From contig MGVW01000065.1 in NCBI GenBank assembly GCA_001800675.1, forward strand, positions 1-17,667: DNA of 17,667 bases. The letters run 5' to 3'. The position numbers were made by a program, and so were the translations under genes. Numbering within the stretch: the stretch's first letter is position 1; every line of letters begins with the position of its first letter. Origin of the DNA: Euryarchaeota archaeon RBG_13_57_23 (GTDB lineage: Archaea; Thermoplasmatota; Thermoplasmata; UBA10834). The notes under the pieces were generated by a model. The model searched no databases, had not been told where the DNA came from, and saw nothing but the letters and a program-made list of their open reading frames with translations. Below are positions 7,053 through 13,985 of the stretch, piece after piece.

Positions 7053-7552
7053 CTATTGGCCTCCCAGACCAGGTGGCCAAGCTCGGGCTCTATGAGCTTT
7101 GTCACTGCGAGCCTGACTGCCTTCTCTGATCCGGGGATGCAGAATACCGGCTTTCCTTCCGATACAAACGCTGATGCTCGAGACATCATGGCTGCACTCC
7201 CTATCTCTTGGTGACTTAGGGTCCTGAAAAGCTCGCCGAATCCAGGGAGCTGCTTCTCCTCGAAGTGCGCAACTGCTTCAAGCGTCACGTCGGCTTTGGC
7301 AACGCCTGTGCCTCCGTTGACGATTATGGCCTGCACACTACTATCTTCGATGAAATCGCGCAACGCTTGCTGTATTCCCTGGATGTCATCTTTCACAATG
7401 ACCTTCCTAGCCAACTTGTGTCCCGCGGATGTGAGCAGTTCGATGATCACCTTTCCTGAAAAGTCATCTGCGTCGACCCTGGTGTTACTGACGGTCAGCA
7501 CCGCGAACTTGACGCTCTTCGGGGATTTACTCTTGTGCTCCTCAACTCCCAT
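7049..7552 (-). CDS. moaB: Molybdopterin adenylyltransferase-type protein (MoaB/MogA)
   Basis: 167 residues. MoaB/MogA proteins adenylylate molybdopterin to prepare it for metal insertion by MoeA, with which they share a fold. Motifs: FAVLTVSNTR (residues 16-25), VNGGTGVAKADVT with the substrate-binding GGTG, LPGFGELFRTLSHQEIGSAAMMSRA and FCIPGSEKA. The open frame continues upstream to 7741, but that stretch overlaps moaC; ATG at 7552 is right because GGGAGG lies about 10 bases before it, inside the 3' end of moaC, and because the protein then begins just before the conserved strand. It sits five bases after the moaC stop and overlaps the moeA start by four bases. Confidence 0.93.
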   Translation of the reverse strand: MGVEEHKSKSPKSVKFAVLTVSNTRVDADDFSGKVIIELLTSAGHKLARKVIVKDDIQGIQQALRDFIEDSSVQAIIVNGGTGVAKADVTLEAVAHFEEKQLPGFGELFRTLSHQEIGSAAMMSRASAFVSEGKPVFCIPGSEKAVRLAVTKLIEPELGHLVWEANR

Positions 7553-7557
7553 CTGAC

Positions 7558-7995
7558 TCAACCTCCCTTGTGCTTTCTCAACACCCGTATGTCTACTATC
7601 CTCGTTTCGGGGTACTGCCCCATCTTGTTCTTCTCTAGGTACTTCACCATGTCCCATGCGTTGAGCAGCGCGGTTGTGACCCCTACGAGGGCCTCCATCT
7701 CGACTCCCGTTTTGTAGTCTGCGGTGACTGTGCACCTGCATAGTAGCCGGTCCTTCTTCGGCTCAATTTCGACGATGATAGATGTGAGCGGTATCTGATG
7801 ACACAGTGGGAGGATTGTGGAAGTAGCTTTTGCCCCTTGGATGCCAGCCAGCTTCGAAGCTGCGAGTACGTCGCCTTTCTTCACTGACCCGGAGACAATT
7901 GTCCCGATGGTGGATTCCTTCAGGAGCAGAACGCCTTCAGCGGTGGCAGTCCTCCTTACAACCTTCTTGTCTCCGATATCTATCATCTTCGTCAT
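7558..7995 (-). CDS. moaC: Cyclic pyranopterin monophosphate synthase MoaC
   Basis: 145 residues from ATG 7995. With MoaA it converts GTP to cyclic pyranopterin monophosphate; MoaC does the second, rearrangement step. Motifs: MIDIGDK at the N-terminus, then KKGDVLAASKLAGIQGAK, LCHQIPL at 64-70, DYKTGVEMEALVGVTTALL at 93-111 and KNKMGQYPETRI at 122-133, which holds the active-site Lys and Asp region of the family, though the common KDK/KAMD sequence is KNKM here. Two starts are possible: ATG at 7995, preferred by family length, and TTG at 8007; neither has a strong Shine-Dalgarno. It lies 17 bases after the moaE stop. Confidence 0.93.
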   Translation of the reverse strand: MTKMIDIGDKKVVRRTATAEGVLLLKESTIGTIVSGSVKKGDVLAASKLAGIQGAKATSTILPLCHQIPLTSIIVEIEPKKDRLLCRCTVTADYKTGVEMEALVGVTTALLNAWDMVKYLEKNKMGQYPETRIVDIRVLRKHKGG

Positions 7996-8012
7996 GGGAG
8001 GTACCAATCCAT

Positions 8013-8420
8013 CTAGACCCAGCGCTGACTCCTAGGGCCAATCTCCTTCTTCCATATCGGTGTGGTCTTCTTAAGTTCGTCTATGACGTAGCTGCACGCT
8101 CCAAAGGCGTCTTTCCTGTGGGGCGCCCCCACACAGATCGCCACGATGATGTCTCCCACTCGGAGACTGCCTATCCTGTGTGTGACGGCGATGTCATTGA
8201 CTTCATATTTCTTCGAAGCCTTTTCGCATATACGCGCGAGGTCCGCCTCTGCGAGGTCCTTCGCGGCCTCGAGGGCCATGCGGCTCACTTTCATCCCTCG
8301 CGATTCTGACCGAACAGTCCCGATGAAGAAGACGAAGCCTCCGGAACGATCATTGGCAGTCCACTTCAAGACGCGACCCGGCGAGATCGGTTTGGAGGTT
8401 ATGATGATCTTGCGTTTCAT
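8013..8420 (-). CDS. moaE: Molybdopterin synthase catalytic subunit MoaE
   Basis: 135 residues. MoaE with the sulfur carrier MoaD inserts two sulfurs into cyclic pyranopterin monophosphate. Typical sequence: GGFVFFIGTVRSESRGMKV at 27-45, HRIGSLRVGDIIVAICVGAPHRKDAFGA at 81-108 and LKKTTPIWKKE at 116-126, which carries the catalytic lysines. ATG at 8420 was chosen because it starts right before the first strand; the frame is open to 8465 inside moaA. The gene begins seven bases after the moaA stop, in the same operon. No MoaD-like ubiquitin-fold gene with a terminal GG is visible in the window, so the sulfur carrier must be encoded elsewhere. Confidence 0.93.
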   Translation of the reverse strand: MKRKIIITSKPISPGRVLKWTANDRSGGFVFFIGTVRSESRGMKVSRMALEAAKDLAEADLARICEKASKKYEVNDIAVTHRIGSLRVGDIIVAICVGAPHRKDAFGACSYVIDELKKTTPIWKKEIGPRSQRWV

Positions 8421-8427
8421 GGTATAG

Positions 8428-9390
8428 TCAACTCCAGTACGGTTTCCTCGCGGCGACGACTTCAAGGAAGATATCTCGAAGCGAGGAGTCCGAGGCGCCT
8501 CCCCTGAGCGGACCTAGAACGTCTAGCTCGCCGTTCTTCTCCATCAAGCACGGCTTGATGCGTCCGTCGCTCGTAAGCCTGATCCTCGTGCAGTTGCCGC
8601 AGAATTCTGTGTTGTGCATCGGCCTGACCACCTCCACACGGACCTGTCCGCTGTTCGCGTTGACATCGTATTGTCGACGCCTGTGTAGCTCGTTGTGTGC
8701 GATGTTCGTGGCCCTCTTCTCGAGGTCTTCCTCGACGCCATGCAGGGAGTAGTAGCGTTTCATGAACTGCTCTTTTTCAGCCCCCTCCCGACTCGCCTCA
8801 TATTCGATCAGCTGAAGTATCGCCCCGGCACGAGCGCAGAAATCGATCATGTCGTCGATTTCGTTCTCGTTGTATCCCTTGAGGACGACCATGTTGACCT
8901 TGACGGGGTTCAGTCCGGCCTTGACAGCACCTTCGATTCCTTGGATGACCGACGGCATCAGGTCGACTCCACAAAGCCTCTTGTAGACGCCGCTGTTCAG
9001 AGTGTGTAGGCTGACATTGACTCTCGCGAGGCCTGCAGCCTTCAGATCCCGAGCTAGATCGTTCAGGTGGAATCCGTTCGTCGTCAGGGAGATCTCGGAA
9101 AGCAGCGGTGAGAGGCGCGTGATGATGTCGACTATGTCCCCTCTCATCAATGGCTCGCCGCCAGTGATCTTCACCTTGCGGACGCCCAGAGTGGTCGCGA
9201 TGCGCACCAACTTCTCGATCTCAGGGGGCGTCATCTCCTTGCTTGACGGCAGCTGGCCTTCCTTGTGACAGTAGTCGCAGGCGAGGTCGCAGCGCTGAGT
9301 CACTGACACCCGCATGCTTCGGACCGGTCTCCCGTAACCGTCCGAGACCTTGGAAAAGGTGCTCTTGGCTGTCTCAATCCCAGCGGTCAT
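8428..9390 (-). CDS. moaA: GTP 3',8-cyclase MoaA (radical SAM)
   Basis: 320 residues; first enzyme of molybdopterin/tungstopterin synthesis, turning GTP into a cyclic intermediate by radical SAM chemistry. The N-terminal SAM cluster Cys residues are C34, C38 and C41 (CDLACDYC), followed by the SAM-binding ITGGEPL at 75-81. The C-terminal substrate-side 4Fe-4S cluster is C264, C267 and C281 in FCGNCTRIRLTSDGRIKPC. The protein ends in YWS rather than the C-terminal GG found in many bacterial MoaA proteins. First gene of moaA-moaE-moaC-moaB-moeA. ATG at 9390 is only a few bases after the expected transcript start and has no Shine-Dalgarno, so the operon mRNA is probably leaderless. Confidence 0.95.
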   Translation of the reverse strand: MTAGIETAKSTFSKVSDGYGRPVRSMRVSVTQRCDLACDYCHKEGQLPSSKEMTPPEIEKLVRIATTLGVRKVKITGGEPLMRGDIVDIITRLSPLLSEISLTTNGFHLNDLARDLKAAGLARVNVSLHTLNSGVYKRLCGVDLMPSVIQGIEGAVKAGLNPVKVNMVVLKGYNENEIDDMIDFCARAGAILQLIEYEASREGAEKEQFMKRYYSLHGVEEDLEKRATNIAHNELHRRRQYDVNANSGQVRVEVVRPMHNTEFCGNCTRIRLTSDGRIKPCLMEKNGELDVLGPLRGGASDSSLRDIFLEVVAARKPYWS

Positions 9391-9415
9391 GCTCGGAAGG
9401 ACATATCGAATACCT

Positions 9416-9423
9416 GCTATAAG
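9416..9423 (-). promoter_or_regulatory. TATA box for the moaA operon
   Basis: On the minus strand the octamer reads CTTATAGC. A start of transcription about 26 bases downstream falls near 9393, three bases before the moaA ATG, implying a leaderless mRNA. It lies in the 67-base gap between the secreted PKD gene and moaA. No molybdate-responsive ModE-type dyad is evident. Confidence 0.55.
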
Positions 9424-9457
9424 CGTTACTCATTATGCCAGGAAGATACGGAGCGCT

Positions 9458-11356
9458 TCAGATTACGCCTTTCTTGCGCCGTACAATGTGCAGCAGTGGA
9501 ACCAGGACCATGACAATCAGGGCCGGCAAGGCGGGCAGATACTCCGGTATGAACCCAGCGACTTCGATCGTCACTATCGTCGAGTCGGAGTAACCAGACA
9601 TGTCGGTCACGGTCAGCCACACGTGGTAGGTCTGGAGGGACCAGAACTCGAAGCTTGGGGTGGATCCCCAGAGCACTACCGGGGAACCGTTGTATACGAA
9701 AGTCCAGGTGTAGTTGGCAATTCCCCAGTTGTCTAAAGAGCCTGTTCCGTCGAAGTATACGGTACATGGCGCATAGACCACCTGGTCATCGCCCGCATCA
9801 GCCGTCGGTGGGACGTCATCGACTACAACATGGATTGTGTCTGAGTACTCTAGGCTGTGGTCGAGCAGACCAACCTCATTGTCCGTGTATCGAATCATTA
9901 TTGTGTAGTATCCTGGGGCGGAGTATGTGTGGTTCTCTTGGCATGAGACGTTTCCGTCTGAATACTCGGTGAGGTTGTAGTAGGAAGGCGGACTTCCATC
10001 TCCGAAGTCCACGACCAGCTCGATATCGTCCATTTCAGCATCGGTCAGCAGGATCTCGAAAGTCACATCCTCGCCGACAAACACATGCAAGTTCCCTGGT
10101 GCGCCGTGTGCCGCATATGAGAACAGGACGACCCCGGGCGGAAGGTTGTTCGAGGTGATGTTCAGGATCAGGAACTCAACGACCTCGTTCCCAGGTACAC
10201 CATCCGTGAGATTTGCTGTCACATTGAACTCACCAGGTCCTGTGAACATATGGAGCTGACGGAAGGTATAGACAAATGCTCCTCCAGGTGTGCTGTTGGT
10301 CGCAGCGGGTGAACCGTCTCCGAAACCCCAGACAGCAGTGATCACATCCCCCTCCGAGTCGTACACCTCAATGATAAGGGTCACGTCGACATGTCCTTCT
10401 GTGCAGTTGATGACTGGATCCTGCGGGATGCTGAATATCTGGGTATTCATGGGTGGTTGGTTCTCGGCGACCCAGACTGAAGCTCTATCGGAGGTGTTGT
10501 GCAGGCCCGTCTGGTTCAGGCCAAGGGCATCACTCACAAAGAGCGTGACGTTGAACAATCCCTCCGATCCGAACACGTGCGTTATGTTGTTCCAGACCCA
10601 GGTGGCAGGGTCCGAAGCAGGCGTGTAGTATACGAGGGTCAGGAAATCGGACATGGTGTCGTTGAATACGAAGGTCCATGTCAGCGGTTCGCCTTCGAAG
10701 TCATTCGCCTTGGCGACCAAGATCACGGATTCCGTCGGGGTGACCGGTGAGGACGGGCCCTCGAGATCGGAGGACGGGCCAAAGTTGTCAGGGATCACAC
10801 AGGTGACGGTGGTGTTCACCCATGCGTAATTGCCGTGCCCGTCATCCACTGTGACTCTGAGAGTGTATGAGACATTGAATCCACCAGTCCCCTGCTCGAT
10901 TTCGGGGTCCCACATGTGCTCGTTGTAGACCCTGATCGCGATCAGCGCCGGACCGGTCGTGTTGGTCTCGGTCGGCGAGCCATCTCCCCAGTCCCAGGTG
11001 ACATTGAGGATGTCGTTGTCGACATCGCTGACACGAACGTTCAGCACCTTCGTAACCACGGGGTCCACATAGATTGGGTTCGGAAGGGTCCCGACAACCG
11101 GGGGACTGTTGGCAACAATCGGTTTACTATCTGATCGGATGAAGTCATGAGTTGCAAGATCCAGATGCAGTGTTGAATCATCAGCACGACCGATGGCCGG
11201 AGTTGGCTCCGACGCGTAAGCAGCGATATCCGAATCCCTAGATGATGGCGCCGAATCAGCTGGTAGAAGAGATGATGCGGCCATCAGGGTCACGGCAGCC
11301 ACTGCAGCAGCTAGCCAAGCATACCCTCCTCGCAATCGATTCACACCACGAGACAT
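9458..11356 (-). CDS. Secreted multi-PKD surface protein with C-terminal anchor
   Basis: 632 residues. Basic N-terminus and a hydrophobic signal peptide at about 11-36, then about five PKD-like beta-sandwich units. The clearest carry the DFGDGSP-type turn: TWDWGDGSP in unit 1 (near residue 120), VWGFGDGSP in unit 3, VVDFGDGSP in unit 4; units 2 and 5 have diverged turns (TWTFVFNDT, YTWTFVYNG). N-x-S/T sequons are abundant. The last 33 residues form a tripartite tail: FIPEYLPALP, a hydrophobic helix and a basic RRKKGVI end, resembling PEF-CTERM-like archaeal sorting tails, though it may be a plain membrane anchor. Probably an adhesion or cell-envelope protein. The start is uncertain: ATG at 11356 has no Shine-Dalgarno, and GTG at 11344 is possible. 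Same strand as moaA, 67 bases upstream. Confidence 0.85.
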   Translation of the reverse strand: MSRGVNRLRGGYAWLAAAVAAVTLMAASSLLPADSAPSSRDSDIAAYASEPTPAIGRADDSTLHLDLATHDFIRSDSKPIVANSPPVVGTLPNPIYVDPVVTKVLNVRVSDVDNDILNVTWDWGDGSPTETNTTGPALIAIRVYNEHMWDPEIEQGTGGFNVSYTLRVTVDDGHGNYAWVNTTVTCVIPDNFGPSSDLEGPSSPVTPTESVILVAKANDFEGEPLTWTFVFNDTMSDFLTLVYYTPASDPATWVWNNITHVFGSEGLFNVTLFVSDALGLNQTGLHNTSDRASVWVAENQPPMNTQIFSIPQDPVINCTEGHVDVTLIIEVYDSEGDVITAVWGFGDGSPAATNSTPGGAFVYTFRQLHMFTGPGEFNVTANLTDGVPGNEVVEFLILNITSNNLPPGVVLFSYAAHGAPGNLHVFVGEDVTFEILLTDAEMDDIELVVDFGDGSPPSYYNLTEYSDGNVSCQENHTYSAPGYYTIMIRYTDNEVGLLDHSLEYSDTIHVVVDDVPPTADAGDDQVVYAPCTVYFDGTGSLDNWGIANYTWTFVYNGSPVVLWGSTPSFEFWSLQTYHVWLTVTDMSGYSDSTIVTIEVAGFIPEYLPALPALIVMVLVPLLHIVRRKKGVI

Positions 11357-11385
11357 CGATTCATTAAGCTGCTATTAGTCATTTT

Positions 11386-11402
11386 CGACGGTAGCCCCGT
11401 CG
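11386..11402 (-). repeat. 6-bp inverted repeat upstream of the multi-PKD gene
   Basis: CGACGG and CCGTCG around a five-base centre, about 30-46 bases before the ATG at 11356. It may be an operator or the end structure of another transcript. The rest of the 147-base gap up to the tRNA shows no gene and no convincing TATA box. Confidence 0.3.
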
Positions 11403-11503
11403 CTGACTGGCATGACCGACTAGAACCTATCTTCCATTCTGCGTTCCCACGCGGAAGCTCGGATTTGGCGCAGCACCAACAGCAGAGATGAGGATTCCTA
11501 GTG

Positions 11504-11610
11504 TGCGGGAGAGGGGATTTGAACCCCCGGACTCCTATGAGACAGAATCTCCTATCCTTGGATGCAGGATCTTAAGTCCTGCGCCGTTGGCCAGGCTTAG
11601 CTACTCCCGC
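11504..11610 (-). tRNA. tRNA-Leu(UAA) with a 22-base anticodon-loop intron
   Basis: Read on the minus strand. Acceptor GCGGGAG/CTCCCGC; D arm GCT/GGC; anticodon stem CAGGA with loop CTTAAGA (anticodon TAA); class II variable arm TCTCATAGGAGTCC with a CTC/GAG stem; T arm GGGGG-TTCAAAT-CCCCT; discriminator A; CCA is not encoded. Exon 1 is 11571-11610 (40 nt), exon 2 is 11504-11548 (45 nt), and the mature length is 85, normal for tRNA-Leu. Without removing an intron the variable region would be 36 bases, and the intron-free reading restores both a normal 14-base variable arm and an anticodon stem (CAGGA/TTCTG, one G-U). TATA box at 11633-11640. Confidence 0.95.
11549..11570 (-). other. Archaeal tRNA intron with bulge-helix-bulge splice motif
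   Basis: Inserted between tRNA positions 37 and 38. A full BHB can be drawn: outer helix CAGGA/TTCTG (anticodon stem), central 4-bp helix CTTA (32-35) with TAGG in the intron (one U-G pair), two three-base bulges AG|A and AG|A with the cuts at the bars, and an inner 4-bp helix TCCT/AGGA closed by a seven-base loop GCATCCA. This is the substrate of the archaeal tRNA splicing endonuclease. 22 bases is close to the minimum that can form such a motif. Confidence 0.88.
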
Positions 11611-11632
11611 GGGAGCGTAATCCTCCAGTCAT

Positions 11633-11640
11633 CCTTAAAC
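11633..11640 (-). promoter_or_regulatory. TATA box for tRNA-Leu
   Basis: GTTTAAGG on the minus strand, preceded by CCAAAAGG (BRE-like). Its centre is about 26 bases before 11610, the first base of the tRNA. Confidence 0.6.
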
Positions 11641-11665
11641 CCTTTTGGCGGGGGCAGTCGCTCTG

Positions 11666-11678
11666 TTTATCATAATAT
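11666..11678 (+). promoter_or_regulatory. A/T-rich TATA region for the tRNA-binding-protein gene
   Basis: TTTATCATAATAT gives an expected transcript start near 11695-11700 and a short leader holding GGGGA at 11702-11706, five bases before the ATG at 11711. It lies back to back with the tRNA promoter. Confidence 0.5.
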
Positions 11679-11710
11679 CCGTGCAAGTCATTTAGCGGAG
11701 CGGGGATGAA

Positions 11711-12073
11711 ATGGAGGGATTCAAGGTAGCCGAGGTCAAGCAGACGATACCCGCGAGCGTGATCGAGAAGATCGACATGAGGATCGGGACCATCGAGCGG
11801 GTGGATGATATCGCCGAATCGGACAAGCTCGTGAAGCTGACTGTCAATTTCGGGGACAGAAAGCGAGTCGTTGTAGTCGGAATGAAGAAGGAGAGGAAAG
11901 ACCCAAAAGAGGTCGAAGGGAAGCAGGCCCTGTTCTTGATAAACGTCGAGCCGAGGAAGATGCTCGGCCAGCTTTCCGAGGCGATGCTGTTCGATATCGG
12001 CTATGCGGACGGGATTACTCCTGTGCTCGCAGTCCCGGAGAAGCCGGTCCCCGATGGGGCAAGGGCGGGCTAG
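11711..12073 (+). CDS. Stand-alone tRNA-binding OB-fold protein (MetRS C-domain/CsaA-like)
   Basis: 120 residues. It matches the tRNA-binding domain found at the C-terminus of methionyl-tRNA synthetase and in CsaA, Arc1p and EMAPII: IDMRIGTIERVDD opens the OB fold, followed by SDKLVKLTVNFGDRKRVVVVGM, ALFLINVEPRKMLGQLSEAMLF and the closing strand TPVLAVPEKPVPDGARAG. Free-standing copies bind tRNA or assist synthetases; some are described as chaperones. Synthetase catalytic motifs are absent. The ATG at 11711 is preferred because the ATG at 11706 runs out of frame into a stop, and GGGGA lies five bases upstream. It is transcribed away from a tRNA-Leu gene and converges on the cPGS-like gene with a 37-base gap. 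Confidence 0.85.
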   Translation: MEGFKVAEVKQTIPASVIEKIDMRIGTIERVDDIAESDKLVKLTVNFGDRKRVVVVGMKKERKDPKEVEGKQALFLINVEPRKMLGQLSEAMLFDIGYADGITPVLAVPEKPVPDGARAG

Positions 12074-12110
12074 GCCAGAAAACGCCCCATTCGAAAGTTG
12101 CAGACCACGG

Positions 12111-13424
12111 CTACAGCTTGACACCCTTCACGATGTCTTCGAGTGTGGGTTCGCCGAGCACCTGCAACTCGTACCTGACCCTGATGATCGGCTTGTTGGC
12201 CTTGATGACCCTGTTGAGATCGATCGGTGTGCCCGATACGACTACATCGCACTTGGCCGCGTTGATGGTGTCCTGTAGGTCCTTCACCTGGTGGTTTCCG
12301 TAGCCCATCGCGGGAAGGACCTTCTCGAGGTGCTTGTACTTCTCGAAGGTCTCCTTGATCGAATTGACCGCGTATGGCCTCGGGTCGATGATCTCCTTCG
12401 CCCCCGCTTTCTGGGCCGCGATGAACCCGGCGCCGAACTTCATCCCGCCGTGGGTGACTGTCGGGCCGTCCTCGATCACAAGCACTCTCTTGCCCTTGAT
12501 CATCTTCGGGTCGTCAACGGTCAGTGGCGAGGCTGCGGTCAGGATTTTGGCCTTTGGATTGAGCTGCGCCACTATGTCCTTGACGAAATCGACGTCCTTC
12601 GGGTTGGCGGTGTCGACCTTGTTGATGATAACAACATCCGCCATTCTGATGTTGGTCTCGCCAGGATAGTACAGGCGCGTATGCTCCGCCCTGTGAGGGT
12701 CGGCGACTACGATGTGAAGGTCTGGGACATAGAACGGTGTGTCGTTATTGCCCCCGTCCCAGAGAATGACATCTGCTTCCTTCTCGGCCTGCCTCAGGAT
12801 CTTCTCATAGTCCACACCTGCGTAGACGATGATGCCCTTGTCTATGTGGGGTTCGTACTCTTCCCTCTCCTCGATCGTGCAGTCGTTCTTGTCCAGGTCC
12901 GCATAAGTCGCGAACCGTTGCACGGCCTGCTTCTCGAGGTCCCCGTAGGGCATCGGGTGCCGGATCGCTACGACCCTCTTCCCACTTGCCCTCAGCATCG
13001 ATGCGATGGCCCTAGTGGTCTGGCTCTTGCCTGCACCTGTTCTGACCGCGCATATCGCAATGACTGGCACCTTCGATTTGAGGGCCGTCTGGTTGGAGCC
13101 CATGAGCCGAAAATCAGCGCCGCAGGCATTGACGAGAGACGCCTTGTGCATGACGTCGACGTGACTCAGGTCAGAATATGCTAGAACTACCTGCTCCACA
13201 TCGTACTTCCTGATCAGTTCTGGCAAATCCTTCTCCGGGAAGATGCTTATCCCATTAGGATACAGCTTGCCAGCCAAGCTGGCGGGGTATTTCCTGCTCT
13301 CTATGTTAGGAATCTGCGTCGCGGTGAACGCAACCACCTCGTAGTTGGCGTTGTCGCGGAAGTACGTGTTGAAGTTGTGGAAGTCCCTCCCCGCAGCTCC
13401 CATGATGATGACCTTTGACCGCAT
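12111..13424 (-). CDS. Cyclic 2,3-diphosphoglycerate synthetase-like P-loop protein
   Basis: 437 residues. An N-terminal Rossmann-like domain (KVIIMGAAGRDFHNFNTYFRD, about 4-24) is followed by a P-loop domain: Walker A AVRTGAGKSQ at 126-135, a Walker-B-like VILWDGGNND at 219-228 and an NKVD motif at 268-271 that resembles a GTPase specificity motif. This arrangement and length match the cPGS family. The Methanothermus enzyme makes the thermoprotectant cyclic 2,3-diphosphoglycerate, but many homologues occur where that compound is not known, so the activity is unproven. ATG at 13424 was preferred over GTG at 13433; GAGGG lies close before the ATG, and the TATA at 13459-13467 predicts a start near 13437. 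It faces the upstream zinc-ribbon gene head to head. Confidence 0.8.
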   Translation of the reverse strand: MRSKVIIMGAAGRDFHNFNTYFRDNANYEVVAFTATQIPNIESRKYPASLAGKLYPNGISIFPEKDLPELIRKYDVEQVVLAYSDLSHVDVMHKASLVNACGADFRLMGSNQTALKSKVPVIAICAVRTGAGKSQTTRAIASMLRASGKRVVAIRHPMPYGDLEKQAVQRFATYADLDKNDCTIEEREEYEPHIDKGIIVYAGVDYEKILRQAEKEADVILWDGGNNDTPFYVPDLHIVVADPHRAEHTRLYYPGETNIRMADVVIINKVDTANPKDVDFVKDIVAQLNPKAKILTAASPLTVDDPKMIKGKRVLVIEDGPTVTHGGMKFGAGFIAAQKAGAKEIIDPRPYAVNSIKETFEKYKHLEKVLPAMGYGNHQVKDLQDTINAAKCDVVVSGTPIDLNRVIKANKPIIRVRYELQVLGEPTLEDIVKGVKL

Positions 13425-13458
13425 TGCCCTCACTAGTTCGCCGGGTAGCGGTTGCTTT

Positions 13459-13467
13459 CTTATATTA
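13459..13467. promoter_or_regulatory. Shared TATA element between two divergent genes
   Basis: CTTATATTA on plus, TAATATAAG on minus. The A/T core reads as a TATA box in both directions: for the cPGS-like gene (start near 13437, ATG at 13424) and for the gene beginning at 13516 (start near 13489). It is the only such element in the 91-base gap. Confidence 0.5.
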
Positions 13468-13515
13468 CTTGCTTTGTAACGACTTGGTCAGACCCTGTTG
13501 GAAAGGTATTCGTAA

Positions 13516-13935
13516 GTGGATTCCCATCATGAGCCGATGGTCTATCGCAAGCCCACGGACACCGAGGTGGTCGACGCTATTAAGGACGCCCTCAGAAGGC
13601 ACGGTGTCGTGAGCTCTCAGAGGAAGATGACCGAGCTCGTGTTAAGGGAGCTTCGCAGGCATGACCCCGACTATTCTATCAGCGAAGAACGCGTTCGCAG
13701 ACTCGCCCTGAAGAACGACCTCGCAGACGTTGTCATTCACGGACGCGAGGGACGGGAGAAGACGAAGGCGGGTGCCTGCCCCGTTTGCGGTGGCAAGACC
13801 AAGCGGCTCAGGAACATGACCGTGTACGGGGGCACTGTCACATTCGGGTACAAGTGCAACGCTTGTGGATACTGGACCGGCCTCAAGCACCGGGTACCGA
13901 CTCTGTATATCTTCTCTCCCAAGAAGCCCAGCTGA
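13516..13935 (+). CDS. Predicted helix-turn-helix/zinc-ribbon protein, function unknown
   Basis: 139 residues from GTG at 13516, 132 from ATG at 13537. The N-terminal half, about residues 12-70, is alpha-helical and basic (EVVDAIKDALRRHGVVSSQ, then MTELVLRELRR and SEERVRRLALKN), which looks like a winged-helix or similar DNA-binding module. The C-terminal half has a zinc ribbon with CPVC at about 88-91 and CNAC at 114-117, bracketing MTVYGGTVTFGYK, and ends RVPTLYIFSPKKPS. The pairing suggests an archaeal transcription or RNA-associated factor; no family name is certain. GTG is favoured by AAAGGT eight bases upstream, whereas ATG has no Shine-Dalgarno. It diverges from the cPGS-like gene and is followed, 50 bases on, by the ACT-domain gene with its own TATA box. 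Confidence 0.78.
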   Translation: MDSHHEPMVYRKPTDTEVVDAIKDALRRHGVVSSQRKMTELVLRELRRHDPDYSISEERVRRLALKNDLADVVIHGREGREKTKAGACPVCGGKTKRLRNMTVYGGTVTFGYKCNACGYWTGLKHRVPTLYIFSPKKPS

Positions 13936-13943
13936 CCGAACAT

Positions 13944-13951
13944 CTTTATGT
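13944..13951 (+). promoter_or_regulatory. TATA box for the AbrB/ACT gene
   Basis: CTTTATGT, placing the transcript start near 13973 and leaving a leader of about 13 bases that consists mostly of the GAGGGGAG ribosome-binding site (13974-13981). Confidence 0.55.
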
Positions 13952-13985
13952 GCTCGATTCGCTTCTATGCGCTGAGGGGAGCCCC

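Noticed and set aside
7553..7741. Upstream extension of moaB
   Set aside because: It overlaps moaC in another frame and reads as low-complexity basic sequence; a good Shine-Dalgarno supports ATG 7552.
9458..9767. Separate minus-strand frame at 9426-9767
   Set aside because: It is an out-of-frame shadow of the multi-PKD gene.
11513..11570. tRNA with an oversized variable arm, possibly a pseudo-tRNA
   Set aside because: Placing a 22-base intron at 37/38 gives a normal variable arm and a full BHB motif, so the gene is intact.
12291..13184. Long plus-strand open frame opposite the cPGS-like gene
   Set aside because: It lies wholly antisense to a gene with clear motifs; the translation has no domain pattern.
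12111..13424. Inference that the organism is a hyperthermophile because of the cPGS-like gene
   Set aside because: Homologues are common outside thermophiles and tRNA or base composition here does not demand it.
13785..13985. Upstream extension of the ACT-domain gene
   Set aside because: It overprints the zinc-ribbon gene; TATA and Shine-Dalgarno point to GTG 13986.
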